64,000 nt of DNA from Mucilaginibacter rubeus (GTDB lineage Bacteria > Bacteroidota > Bacteroidia > Sphingobacteriales > Sphingobacteriaceae), in contig NZ_BMKD01000001.1 of the NCBI RefSeq assembly GCF_014643835.1, forward strand, positions 1,178,001 to 1,242,000, in the 5' to 3' direction. Below the pieces are notes generated by a model, which worked only from the letters and a program-made list of their open reading frames with translations, ran no database searches and was not told the origin of the DNA. Made by a program: the position numbers and the translations under genes. The stretch's first letter is position 1; each line of letters begins with the position of its first letter. Below, in pieces: positions 32,410 to 42,452 of the stretch.

Positions 32410-35400
32410 ATGGTCAATAAAAAAAGAGCCGGTGAAGTATCAGCTTTAAGCGGGTTCGGTTTCCAATACGAAATTTTTGCTACGCAGATTTATAATCACC
32501 TATTGAACGATGAATTAGAATGGATTGAATTTGCAAGCGAAAGAGCAGGTAAATTGGACGACGTCTTAATTGGTTTACCTGATAGAATTATAGCCTACCA
32601 GGTTAAAGAAATAGCTTCTTCGAAGTTTACATACAGCCAGTTCACCACTTCAGATACTGAAAGTATTTTCCAAGGAGTCTTTAGGGGGTGGAGAAAATTA
32701 AAATCGGCCTATTCTAATAAGGTTATCGACGCCCGTTTGATTACGACTCAACCGGCTTCAGAAAACGATGCTATACCCTTTTTTAATGGGTCACCCAAAC
32801 CGTCGTTTCAAAAATTTAACAATAATTTCTGGACACCGATCCGGGAAGGGCGTTATGATTACCAAAACTTACCTGCAGTATGGGCTCCTGTGTTCGAACA
32901 TCTCAAAAACTGCGTCGAAGCAAGTGCCCAAGAAGTTATTGACTTCATCCGCGACTTTACTTTTGTTTTTGATTATCAGCTTAACCAGGTGCTGCTGGAC
33001 CACTATACACTAGCTAAAAGAAATGGTCACATTGAAAGCATTGTTAAAAACATTTTCCGAATCGTGTCAAAACAAGGCAATGTTGTTCTAAATAAGTCCC
33101 AATTCTTGTTGGAATTTGGCCTAAAAAATCAATTTGAAACCCATTTTCAACACGCTTTTTTTGTAGATGAAAAACACTATCAGCCTATAAGCGATACGAT
33201 CGAATTACTTGAAAACCTGATCAACACGAAAGCGAAAGGCTATATAGCTCTTTTAGGAAACGCGGGCTCCGGAAAGTCAACGCTATTGACTAAGTGGCTC
33301 AGTGAAGGAAGTTATCGGGTTTTGAAATATTATGTTTACACCAACCTGGATATGGGTTATGACTTTGGTTACAGAGGTGAAGCGAAGTATTTCCTGCATG
33401 ATATTATTACGCAAATCCGGGAAAAGAAATTTGCATTTCAGGATAGGCTACCAGAAAAGGACTTATTGGATCTTCAACAACACTTCCGGACTGAAATGGG
33501 GAACCTGGCTAAAAGAGAAGGTAAAGTATTTATCCTCGTGGATGGCCTCGACCATATAGACCGGGAACAAAAAGTTGATAAAAGTTTATTGGAAATTCTA
33601 CCACATCCTGACGCTATTCCTGACAATATTTATTTCGTTTTAGGATCCAGGACAATTCACCAGTTGAATGATCTTCACTTTGATATCAAGCAGGATCTAG
33701 AAAACTCAAACAGTATTGTATCCATTAGCCCATTGAATAAAGTCCAATTACAGCAACTGATAGAAAGTTATCGGCTACCTTTAACGGAACGACTATTTGA
33801 AGAATTACTCAGCAATACACAAGGTCATCCCTTATTTGTACGCTATACCCTCGAGGAATTAATTCTTGCTGACGAATCAAAATACCAGCAAATTATCGAC
33901 TCAAGGCATTTCAGCGGAGACATTTACACGGAGTACCAAAAGTTTTGGGATAAATACAAAGATGAGGATGAGTTTATTCATATTTTGGGAATAATTGCCC
34001 GGTTCAGATTCCCATATTTTGATACTGGGTTATTGGCTCATTTCAACATCAGTCGAAGAAATGCGCAAAAGGTGAATAATGTTGCAGAATTCTATTTTTA
34101 TAAATCTGAAAATATCTGGCAATTTTTCCACAATAGCTTCAAGGAATTCCTGACACAGGAATCTGCCAAGGACCTGTTTAGTTCCAAATTCCGACCGGAA
34201 TCAGACAAAGAGTTTCACCTGGAGATCGCGAATGCGATTAAAGACGTGGAAAGCGATTATAGATTTAACGCTCTGTTTCATTTTTTTAAATCAGGTCGGC
34301 ACTCCATGATCACGGAAATGATTTCGCAGCAATACTTTCGCGAACAATGGTTCGCTTTTAGAAATGATGAAATTATTTTTGAGGATATTAAGCTCGCAGC
34401 GGAATCAGCGTATTTAGAAAAGGATCAGCGAGGAGTAACGACCTGTTTTTTTGCTGTATTTGAATTAAAACAGCGCGTCGGCAATTTTCAGTTAGATCAA
34501 TTCTACGAGCTGTTTATGATGGTTGGGTGGCTTGACGTGGCAAGTTCATTTGTTTTCGACAGGGCCCGTTTACTCGCCGACCGAAAGACTGCTTTACATT
34601 TTGCCCGGTTATTATTTTCCCAGGGACATGAGGCATTGGCACATGACCTTTTTAACAGGGCCACTCCCATTCATTTATTAAGTATTGGCAAAAAGGTGAG
34701 TGCCCGGCGTATCAATTACACAGATTATTCAGAAGTTAACGAAACTGAGCTGGTAACGGCATGGGCCACTACCGCCAGCCTATTCATGACTATCCCTAAT
34801 ATCGTGGAAAAGGTAAGAGGAATAATCATCGAACCTGAGGGTTATGATGAGCCAGAGGAAGAATTCTTGCCGAGGGTAATCATTGATCTGGTTTATTTTT
34901 ATCTTGATCTCAAGAATTTTGAAAAGTTAACTGAATTGCAACCAATAGTAAAGCGGGAATTAAATGAATTAGATCAATTCGAATTTTATTATAAGATATT
35001 GGAAATCGCAAAAAAAAATGACAAGCTATACCGGGAAGCTGTCGTTTTTTTCGATCAATGGCAACTATCGGATGATCATGATACCAATCTCAGGTATGCT
35101 TTGGTATACACCCTGTTCGAACAGGATATGGATCGATCTAGGGCAGCATTCGCAGCTTTACGAACTCCGTTTAAGTTAAAAGAAGAACAGTCTCGTTCGG
35201 GTGGCTTTTCACTCGCATCTTACATATTTAACTATGTAAGACTAGCATACATCATTAATAAAGACTTCTCAATTACTCTGCAGTCAATAGTACCGCTTGA
35301 TGATAAACCTTCCATAAATCGCTTTAATATGGCATTTGCTGAACTTGGAAGATCTTACGCCTGGATCTATTATGGGTACAAGGATGCTTCTGCTGGATTT

Positions 35401-38400
35401 TTTTCAGGCTTTGATAAATTACTTGGAGCGTTTCATTATAGCCATGTCGACCCGGAATACGATTATGACATATTTTCAGCTAAGCCATATCTTATAAAAT
35501 TGATTTTGAGGGTCGCGGCTTTCTTATCTGATACCATGGTCGAAAGTATACTTCTGAAATTAACTATTGAATGGAACACCAATAAGCGATACTGGTCAAA
35601 TGGTAGCATCCAGAAAATAATCGAAGTGGTCATTAAAGAGGGCTGGTCTAAATCCTGGTGCGCAGAAAGTCTCAACATGCTTGATGATCAAATCTACAAT
35701 AGCGGTTATTTAAATAAGCGCCTGGAAGAAGGCGCAAAACAGGGAGAACTTTGGGCGATGGCCGGGGATAACACCAAAGCTGAAATCACGATTAACAAAT
35801 TGATGTCGCTTTCATTGGACCTTCGTGGCGAAGATGATTCACAACTGGAATATATCGTTAACTGGATCAGTAAATTTGAAGCATATTCCCCCGCCGAACT
35901 GCAATATTATGTTGATCGGCTGGATTCGGTTTCTGATAAAGTCAATTCACGTACACATACACCCGCGATTACCTTATTGGAGTTATCTTTGAACCAGGGA
36001 AACGGCTTTAGCGTATTAGAACAATTTGCATTCAACGGCTTTGAAGACCTGCTTGACGGCATTGAATCAATTTCCCTATACTTATCCAACTCATTACCCA
36101 GAGCGAAAAACATTGCTTTAAAACTATTTACCAGATTTGTAATGGCACTCGATGATAATCATGGGGCCAGAAGAAACTTTATTTATAGTTTTTTTAAATC
36201 GAATCCCGATTTACAACAAATTAAGGAATTAGTCATTGATACGGAAATTTATGCGGTATACGAATACCGGGAAGACTATCTTTTTGAAATTCAGGAGCGG
36301 GTAAACCAAGCTGGACTATTACCTGCCTCAGTAGGAATTGTAAAGAAGATTGAGAAAAAAAGGGAGAATAGCAGCTACGCAAACTCCATACGACTTAAAA
36401 CCGGTGAAGTATTGACAGAAGAGGCGATCCAACCGACGATTTACTCAATATCCGATATAGAACAGCTTCAGCAAAACGAGGCAGAATACAGTCATTTTGA
36501 CTATACCAATCTCCTGATAAAAATCATTCCAGGAGCATCGGCCAGCATTTTAGAGAGGTATATATCCGAAAAAGAATTAGAGCCAAGAAATGCTATCGAA
36601 ATCGCAAGCGCACTAAGGAATAGCGGCCATCCCATTCTTGCCAGAAAAATACTTTTGAACTCTTTTAAAAAATCACGCTACAGCGGGTGGGGATCCATTT
36701 TTGACGTAAATCAAAAATACAAATTATACAAGGCATTAGAAACGGTTGAAAGCATAAACGCAGTACAGGACCTGGCATTTAAAGACTTCTCATCGAATAT
36801 CACTTTTACTAATTTACGGGAGATGGAATTGGTGTTGAAAGACCTTGATAAGACCTTCGAACTCTTCTTTGACCAGGTTGATAAAGACCAGATTTACCAT
36901 CAGGTAGTACAATTCAGAGACGAGTTGCTGAAAAATCATTTCACTGAAAGAAGGGTGGAAATTCAGGGAGCCGGCAATGACGCTGATCTTTTAATTGATC
37001 TCGTTTACTTCCTTATCACTTTTCCTGCAACACTTTATGAGACGATTTTCTCGCTCCTGATCGAAGAATCCGAGCGTCTTCATCCCGAAATAGATACTAT
37101 TATTGAAAGATTATTCGCTGATGGTTACACGCTTAAATATGTGATGTTACTGTCAAGCCTGTCAAGAAAAGATCTTTCAATTATAGAAAAGCAAAAGGAC
37201 AATTTGCTTGCGCTTGTACAAACCAATCGATTTGACGTATTCATATTGGCTGTGAACCTTTTAAATAAGGCGCAAATTGATTGGGACAGACAACCCTTAA
37301 CGAGGGAAACACCTTTAGGTTATAAGCTTCAGCTTCATCGTGAGATGGGCATTGTTGATGGCAATAAACAACCGGTAGACAATATCGACGAAAATGGTTT
37401 ATTAAAGGCTACTCAAGACCCGTTGATGCATTCCAGGATATTCTCGGGAGAAATCATTTCCCTGGCACGGGCGACTGGTTTTACACCCTATAATATTGCT
37501 TACCGGATAAAATCATTGGATGGTAAATTGCAGTTTCCCCAATGGTGCACCAATTGCAGCGAGGAGGAAATAGTTAATAAACTAAATAGGATGAACCTAC
37601 ACATTCCTTACAAGCGTCCGCAAATTCAAGGCGTTATCGACGGCTTTGCTAAAGTCTTGATGGAGTTGTATGATTTAAATCTTATCGATACCAATTTGGC
37701 ATGCGAATTATTACCTTATTTCGACGAGTGCTGCTATTTTGTTAAAAGCGTGAGACGGCCATCATTTGTAGGGACGATAATAACTAAACACGGTTCTGCG
37801 CCATCAACAGACAGAAAGTGGCCAAAGGAATTAACTAAAGAATATCTTAGAAATGCAAGTCCACTAAGCTGGGGTAAAAGGATCATCCTTGCTGAAAAAA
37901 CTGTTTTAGGAGGCATGGCCCACGGCACTGCTGTTGAAACACGCCAGGCTTTTGTAGATGTATTAGACTGGGATCAAAACGAAGCATACTGGATATTTCC
38001 CGACAAGCAACAATCATCGTTCGAATACTATCCTCATCTCGAAGGAAAAGGCATCTGCATTTACAATGATGTAAAGACTACAAATTCGAAAGACCAATGG
38101 ATTGCTGTGAACCCACATCTAGCCCACGATATGGGGCTTACCTACAATCCTTCCATAGGATGTTTTCGATGGGATGATAAAAATGGGAATATGGTCATTG
38201 AATCGTTATATTGGATGGAGGGAGATTCATTAAATAAGAACTCTCACCATCATTCCGAAACCGGCCAGGGATGGGTTGTTTTAATTACGGAAGAGGGCTA
38301 CAGCGAAATGTCAAAAATACTGAACGGACGCAAACTTTTTCATCATAGAAAAATAAACCGTGAACTTAGATTTAATCAACGACAATACGGAACCCACATT

Positions 38401-38463
38401 GATGAAAAAGGTGAATATTATTATTGGGATGAGGTGGAAAGTCTATCTCCCGGAAACGTTTGA
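32410..38463 (+). CDS. Giant STAND NTPase with N-terminal Cap4/DUF4297-like nuclease (Avs-like)
   Basis: 2017 residues. The N-terminal 170 carry a nuclease fold: FGFQYEIFATQIYNHLL, then DDVLIG (50-55) and AYQVKE (Gln64-x-Lys66), as in DUF4297/Cap4 dsDNases. From about 265 a STAND NTPase follows, with Walker A GNAGSGKST (283-291) and Walker B ILVDGLDHID near 375-383. Residues from about 650 on are long helical repeats of TPR kind. The last 200 residues carry a separate domain rich in Trp/His. The layout of effector, STAND and repeat sensor is that of Avs proteins, which recognise conserved phage proteins and then cleave DNA. A palindrome AACATATATGTT lies 36 bases before the start. No accessory gene except the divergent nuclease is adjacent. 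Confidence 0.85.
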   Translation: MVNKKRAGEVSALSGFGFQYEIFATQIYNHLLNDELEWIEFASERAGKLDDVLIGLPDRIIAYQVKEIASSKFTYSQFTTSDTESIFQGVFRGWRKLKSAYSNKVIDARLITTQPASENDAIPFFNGSPKPSFQKFNNNFWTPIREGRYDYQNLPAVWAPVFEHLKNCVEASAQEVIDFIRDFTFVFDYQLNQVLLDHYTLAKRNGHIESIVKNIFRIVSKQGNVVLNKSQFLLEFGLKNQFETHFQHAFFVDEKHYQPISDTIELLENLINTKAKGYIALLGNAGSGKSTLLTKWLSEGSYRVLKYYVYTNLDMGYDFGYRGEAKYFLHDIITQIREKKFAFQDRLPEKDLLDLQQHFRTEMGNLAKREGKVFILVDGLDHIDREQKVDKSLLEILPHPDAIPDNIYFVLGSRTIHQLNDLHFDIKQDLENSNSIVSISPLNKVQLQQLIESYRLPLTERLFEELLSNTQGHPLFVRYTLEELILADESKYQQIIDSRHFSGDIYTEYQKFWDKYKDEDEFIHILGIIARFRFPYFDTGLLAHFNISRRNAQKVNNVAEFYFYKSENIWQFFHNSFKEFLTQESAKDLFSSKFRPESDKEFHLEIANAIKDVESDYRFNALFHFFKSGRHSMITEMISQQYFREQWFAFRNDEIIFEDIKLAAESAYLEKDQRGVTTCFFAVFELKQRVGNFQLDQFYELFMMVGWLDVASSFVFDRARLLADRKTALHFARLLFSQGHEALAHDLFNRATPIHLLSIGKKVSARRINYTDYSEVNETELVTAWATTASLFMTIPNIVEKVRGIIIEPEGYDEPEEEFLPRVIIDLVYFYLDLKNFEKLTELQPIVKRELNELDQFEFYYKILEIAKKNDKLYREAVVFFDQWQLSDDHDTNLRYALVYTLFEQDMDRSRAAFAALRTPFKLKEEQSRSGGFSLASYIFNYVRLAYIINKDFSITLQSIVPLDDKPSINRFNMAFAELGRSYAWIYYGYKDASAGFFSGFDKLLGAFHYSHVDPEYDYDIFSAKPYLIKLILRVAAFLSDTMVESILLKLTIEWNTNKRYWSNGSIQKIIEVVIKEGWSKSWCAESLNMLDDQIYNSGYLNKRLEEGAKQGELWAMAGDNTKAEITINKLMSLSLDLRGEDDSQLEYIVNWISKFEAYSPAELQYYVDRLDSVSDKVNSRTHTPAITLLELSLNQGNGFSVLEQFAFNGFEDLLDGIESISLYLSNSLPRAKNIALKLFTRFVMALDDNHGARRNFIYSFFKSNPDLQQIKELVIDTEIYAVYEYREDYLFEIQERVNQAGLLPASVGIVKKIEKKRENSSYANSIRLKTGEVLTEEAIQPTIYSISDIEQLQQNEAEYSHFDYTNLLIKIIPGASASILERYISEKELEPRNAIEIASALRNSGHPILARKILLNSFKKSRYSGWGSIFDVNQKYKLYKALETVESINAVQDLAFKDFSSNITFTNLREMELVLKDLDKTFELFFDQVDKDQIYHQVVQFRDELLKNHFTERRVEIQGAGNDADLLIDLVYFLITFPATLYETIFSLLIEESERLHPEIDTIIERLFADGYTLKYVMLLSSLSRKDLSIIEKQKDNLLALVQTNRFDVFILAVNLLNKAQIDWDRQPLTRETPLGYKLQLHREMGIVDGNKQPVDNIDENGLLKATQDPLMHSRIFSGEIISLARATGFTPYNIAYRIKSLDGKLQFPQWCTNCSEEEIVNKLNRMNLHIPYKRPQIQGVIDGFAKVLMELYDLNLIDTNLACELLPYFDECCYFVKSVRRPSFVGTIITKHGSAPSTDRKWPKELTKEYLRNASPLSWGKRIILAEKTVLGGMAHGTAVETRQAFVDVLDWDQNEAYWIFPDKQQSSFEYYPHLEGKGICIYNDVKTTNSKDQWIAVNPHLAHDMGLTYNPSIGCFRWDDKNGNMVIESLYWMEGDSLNKNSHHHSETGQGWVVLITEEGYSEMSKILNGRKLFHHRKINRELRFNQRQYGTHIDEKGEYYYWDEVESLSPGNV

Positions 38464-38860
38464 CAGCAAGGATCGTCACAAATCAAAATTGAAGGCTATC
38501 TGGAACTTAATAAGTGTCGATTATAGCAGCAGACCCTGTAATTGTAATTCACCTGGCTTTTCAGCTCCGCGACAAACAGCTTCAAGTTATTTAAAACCAA
38601 CTACTTAACTTTACTTTCCTACTCGCGATTTATTACTTTAATTAATATTTTTTATTCATCCCTATCCATTATCAGGTGTTGACGACTCGCAAAAAAACGT
38701 AAGATATCCGTCGCCCAAATCAAGTGCCCAACATCGGGAATTGCAAATCTAAATCCTACCCCCATTGGAAGCAGGCTGACCATTATGCATTATAATGGAG
38801 TTCGCAAAAACCACTCCCTCCTTAACTTTTGCGAAGAGAAATCAAAAGTTTAAGCCTTTA
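38464..38860. other. 397-bp convergent intergenic region with 9-bp inverted repeat
   Basis: It separates the STAND gene from the convergent membrane protein. Arms TTCGCAAAA (38801-38809) and TTTTGCGAA (38827-38835) pair perfectly over a 17-base loop and may terminate the minus-strand gene from the other side. Nothing else was seen. Confidence 0.45.
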
Positions 38861-40657
38861 TTAATAAATAATATCAGCATTGTCGAACATACGATGATTA
38901 TTTTCCCTGAAAAATGTCATCACCAGTAAAATTGCAGATACCAATAGAGCGCTAACAAGTAAACCTCCGCAACACCAAATAATAGCATCAATATTAAATA
39001 TAAAGGTGTTGGCAAGTGGCACAATTGTGCCGAAAATCAAAATGAATATCGTATTAAAAAGTAAATGTAGAAACCCCAAAGGCAGCGGTCGTTCTACAAT
39101 GGGGGCCTGATCGTTTAATTTAAGCAGTACACTATTAAAAATATATTTTTCAATACGCACTAAATTATTTAACACATCCTCCTCCGAAGTAAATGCCCCT
39201 TTCTTGAGCAGTTTGCCATAAAAAGAATGCTTTGATACCACTTTTAAAAATTCTTCCATGCCATGAACGGCATCAGGGCTCTTTTTAACGCACTCAGCAA
39301 GTAATTGAAAAACAGAAACCTGAGACATCTCGATTAAGAATTCATTAATTGTACGGTGATCATATGCAACAACGTGATGGATTTCGGCTACATGAGAAAA
39401 GATATCAGCGGGTGTAGAGCAAAAAAAAACTGTTTTTTTGACTAGCAGAACGAAATCAACAAATGGATAATCCTTATCTGCCATTTCGGTTTCAAGTATC
39501 TTCCATTGTTCGGCGTCCAATTTATCATTTTCACCGAAAGATCGGTAAAATGCTAACGTCTCTCGATCTACTTTAAGCTGAATCGCTTTTTTCTGCTTCA
39601 AATGGTCATATTGCTCAAGATGTTCGAAAAACAACCTGCATAAATATCGGTATTCTGTAACAGATACCCACAAAGGGCGCGAAATATCTATCGCTACTTC
39701 TTTTTGTGTTCGAATGGAAAATACTTTTTGTAGCAGATAAGTTAATAAAACAGATGCGTAAATAGCAGACACAGAAATTATATAATAGGTCTTGTTTTGG
39801 TCGATTGTTTTTTTACGAACAGCAACCCAGCAAAGTGCAAGACCTAATAAAAAACCCACACACGAAACGATATTATAGCTGTTAAGCCAACTGCCAGGAT
39901 TTGAAGGCTTTGCTGAACTTGATAATATTCGGGTGCGCATGTAGTCGAACCAGACTTTTAAAATTTTAGCTGATAAGCCAAGGCAAAATAAAAATGATAC
40001 AAGATACTTCAGCCACTCTTTTTCTCCAGTCTCGGGCTTTTCCCTATTCAAGGTCAATTGTTGATCTGCAACATCATCAGCTCTTTTAATTACTTCACGC
40101 ATAATATCCTTATGTAACACATCAGGCGCCTTGAAGCCTGGATTAGCTGGCCAATTAAATACAAATTGATCGCTATGGCCAATTTGCAGATAACCCTTTT
40201 CGTGGAAAACCGCACCCTTTGTGTAATTTACAAACTGCCACCACCTATTATCCGCTGGACCGTTGTCCATTAAGGAAATCATTTTGGTAAACCATTGATA
40301 TGTTTCAATTTGCCTTACCGATGCGTTACTGTCAATTTCTAAAAACATAAGTTGGCCATAAATAAAATTACGGACGTCCTGGAAATGACCGTTTACAGTG
40401 GCATTTTCTTGTTGAAAATGGTTTAGTTTACGTGTTTGCTCGAATTGATTGAGGCCATAACATAACCCAAGAAAAGAGACCAATAGCCATCCGCCTTCCA
40501 CGAAAAACCATAGTCCGGCATTTCCGTTCGTGCTAAATGGACGCATTAAAAAAAATAATATCAGACAACAAAAAATCGTGCAAAACAAGAAGGAAATAGT
40601 CAGTATCATATTGAAAAGTAGAACATCAAAAATAGAGAAAAATAGATCGTTAAACAC
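38861..40657 (-). CDS. Multi-pass membrane protein of unknown function
   Basis: 598 residues. Two helices at the N-terminus (about 10-40 and 48-68), a central pair (about 212-235, 262-325 containing two or three) and a C-terminal pair (about 520-585) are hydrophobic. The loop between 70 and 205 and the loop between 335 and 515 are hydrophilic and helical. No known domain is recognised. It faces the giant STAND gene convergently, so it is not part of that transcript. It could be an ordinary chromosomal gene or a membrane effector; there is no evidence for the latter. Confidence 0.6.
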   Translation of the reverse strand: MFNDLFFSIFDVLLFNMILTISFLFCTIFCCLILFFLMRPFSTNGNAGLWFFVEGGWLLVSFLGLCYGLNQFEQTRKLNHFQQENATVNGHFQDVRNFIYGQLMFLEIDSNASVRQIETYQWFTKMISLMDNGPADNRWWQFVNYTKGAVFHEKGYLQIGHSDQFVFNWPANPGFKAPDVLHKDIMREVIKRADDVADQQLTLNREKPETGEKEWLKYLVSFLFCLGLSAKILKVWFDYMRTRILSSSAKPSNPGSWLNSYNIVSCVGFLLGLALCWVAVRKKTIDQNKTYYIISVSAIYASVLLTYLLQKVFSIRTQKEVAIDISRPLWVSVTEYRYLCRLFFEHLEQYDHLKQKKAIQLKVDRETLAFYRSFGENDKLDAEQWKILETEMADKDYPFVDFVLLVKKTVFFCSTPADIFSHVAEIHHVVAYDHRTINEFLIEMSQVSVFQLLAECVKKSPDAVHGMEEFLKVVSKHSFYGKLLKKGAFTSEEDVLNNLVRIEKYIFNSVLLKLNDQAPIVERPLPLGFLHLLFNTIFILIFGTIVPLANTFIFNIDAIIWCCGGLLVSALLVSAILLVMTFFRENNHRMFDNADIIY

Positions 40658-41039
40658 CTAAAAGGTATCCCATTTCGTTGCGTTTATTATTTTCTGAATT
40701 GGTTTGAGGGAAATCAAGATAAAAACATCTTTAGCTCATTAACACGTCAGATCATATTGATACCCTGTCTCAAAACAGACATATCAAGCCAAAGTATCTC
40801 AATTCTCTCGTTGGCTCGGAATTGGGATCGTGTTTAATTAAATATAAATTCATGCGCACTAAAATATGAACTAGACTCTTTACCCCCGATTGCGTTAATA
40901 TCTAAAATATTTTGTAATCCTATTTTATCTCTTCTTGTATTAAGTGATGACATTAACATACTTGGTCAAAAACTAATTTTTTTAGTAAAAATTCTACTGT
41001 CATATTAGTTTTTCATCAACCTTCATTACATTTACGGCC
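40658..41039. other. 382-bp divergent promoter region
   Basis: AT-rich sequence between two divergent genes. No gene and no strong hairpin were seen. The region before 41040 must contain the promoter of the S1/P1 nuclease gene. Confidence 0.5.
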
Positions 41040-42179
41040 ATGAGAAAATACATAACTATCTTTTTACTGAGCGGGCTTGCTTTTACATTGATTTCGTGGG
41101 GCGGTAAAGGGCATCGTGCAGTAGCGACTATTGCACAACAACATTTGACCAGTAACACTGCATATGCTATTTCTGCATACCTAAAAGGCGAAACGATGGC
41201 CGGCGTGAGTACCTGGGCAGATGAACACCGTAATCCAACCACCGGCAAATGGCATTTTTTAAATTTACCCCTTGGTTTGAACCATCAGCAATTCGTGGAC
41301 TATGTGAACCAACAAAGTAATGATAATGTATATGCCGCCATACTAAAAGAAGAAGCTGTTATCCAGGACAAGACTTCAGCTTTTGATCAGAAAGCGCTCG
41401 CATTGAAATACCTTATACACTTGGTTGGAGATGCACATCAACCGATGCATATAAGCCGCAAAGAAGATAAAGGCGGAAATACCATACAGGTTCGTTTTGA
41501 TAACAAAGGTACAAACCTGCACAGCCTTTGGGACAGCAAACTTATCGACCACGAAGGATTTAGCGAAACAGAAATAGTACAGAAATATGACCGGGCCACT
41601 GCGTCTCAAATCGCGAAATGGCAGGCGGACAGCCCAATGGAATGGTTGTGGGAGAGCTACCAGATCAGCAGTGAACTTTACCGTAACATTAAGCCCGGAC
41701 AGGAAATCGATGAAGCTTATTATAAAAAATATATTCAGACAATTCAATTAAGGATTAACCAGGCGGGTATCCGGCTTGCCGGAGAACTCAATCGCTTGTT
41801 AAACGATACAAAAGGGATTACGGCGCCATCAACTTCTGGCCTGCAAACTCCGGTGGGCGAGAAATCGTTAAGCAGTACGGCAACACTGGACTCAGTAGCA
41901 CCGGAAGTACAACTTAAAGATATTAGCGGTTTTCTTAATAAAAACGTTGCTGTAACAGGCAAAGTATACGGTGTGAAGGATATCGGTAGTATGGTCCTGG
42001 TTAATATGGGCGCTGCCTATCCTAAACAGCTGTTGACATTGGCGATGAAGGGTAAAGCAAAGGCTGTGGGCTTGACCCTCACAGGAAAGACGATTACAGT
42101 AATAGGTAAAGTCATTTCCTACGACGGTAAACCTGAAATTGTGGTTACCGAACCAGATCAGGTTCAGGTAGGTCGATAA
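41040..42179 (+). CDS. S1/P1-family nuclease with C-terminal OB-like domain
   Basis: 379 residues. A signal peptide ends right before Trp20 (FTLISWGGKGHR), as in this zinc enzyme family where the mature N-terminal Trp binds metal. Further zinc ligands are visible: His25, Asp61 (TWADEHR), His127/Asp131/His137 (HLVGDAHQPMHIS) and His161/Asp165 (NLHSLWDS). The nuclease runs to about 265. The remaining 110 residues (VAVTGKVYGVKDIGSMVLVNM, then ITVIGKVISYDGKPEIVVTEPDQV) look like an OB-type binding domain. It likely degrades single-stranded nucleic acid in the periplasm or outside. Followed by a terminator. Confidence 0.85.
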   Translation: MRKYITIFLLSGLAFTLISWGGKGHRAVATIAQQHLTSNTAYAISAYLKGETMAGVSTWADEHRNPTTGKWHFLNLPLGLNHQQFVDYVNQQSNDNVYAAILKEEAVIQDKTSAFDQKALALKYLIHLVGDAHQPMHISRKEDKGGNTIQVRFDNKGTNLHSLWDSKLIDHEGFSETEIVQKYDRATASQIAKWQADSPMEWLWESYQISSELYRNIKPGQEIDEAYYKKYIQTIQLRINQAGIRLAGELNRLLNDTKGITAPSTSGLQTPVGEKSLSSTATLDSVAPEVQLKDISGFLNKNVAVTGKVYGVKDIGSMVLVNMGAAYPKQLLTLAMKGKAKAVGLTLTGKTITVIGKVISYDGKPEIVVTEPDQVQVGR

Positions 42180-42210
42180 GGAAGCCTTCAAAAAAGAAAT
42201 ACGACCAACG

Positions 42211-42270
42211 GTCTTCAGTAATGGCTTCGGTTATGCATAAGGCGCAGCATCAGGCATCATTACTGAAGAC
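42211..42270 (+). terminator. Terminator after S1/P1 nuclease
   Basis: The arms GTCTTCAGTAATG (42211-42223) and its complement (42258-42270) pair perfectly; TTTTCTGTTT follows on the plus strand. The 34-base loop is long but can itself form a small stem. Confidence 0.7.
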
Positions 42271-42452
42271 TTTTCTGTTTAGTCCTAATATCAAAAAAGA
42301 CCTCTCACCGTGAGATACATGTTCATTTTTGAAACGCGATTTGAAGAGCGATCTTCTGAAGTTAAATTTTAAAACATTCTTTCAAAGCCCTCCCCTGATC
42401 ATTAACATTAAAAAAATAACCTCAATTTAAGATTCCGCCGTAGAATCTGCCC

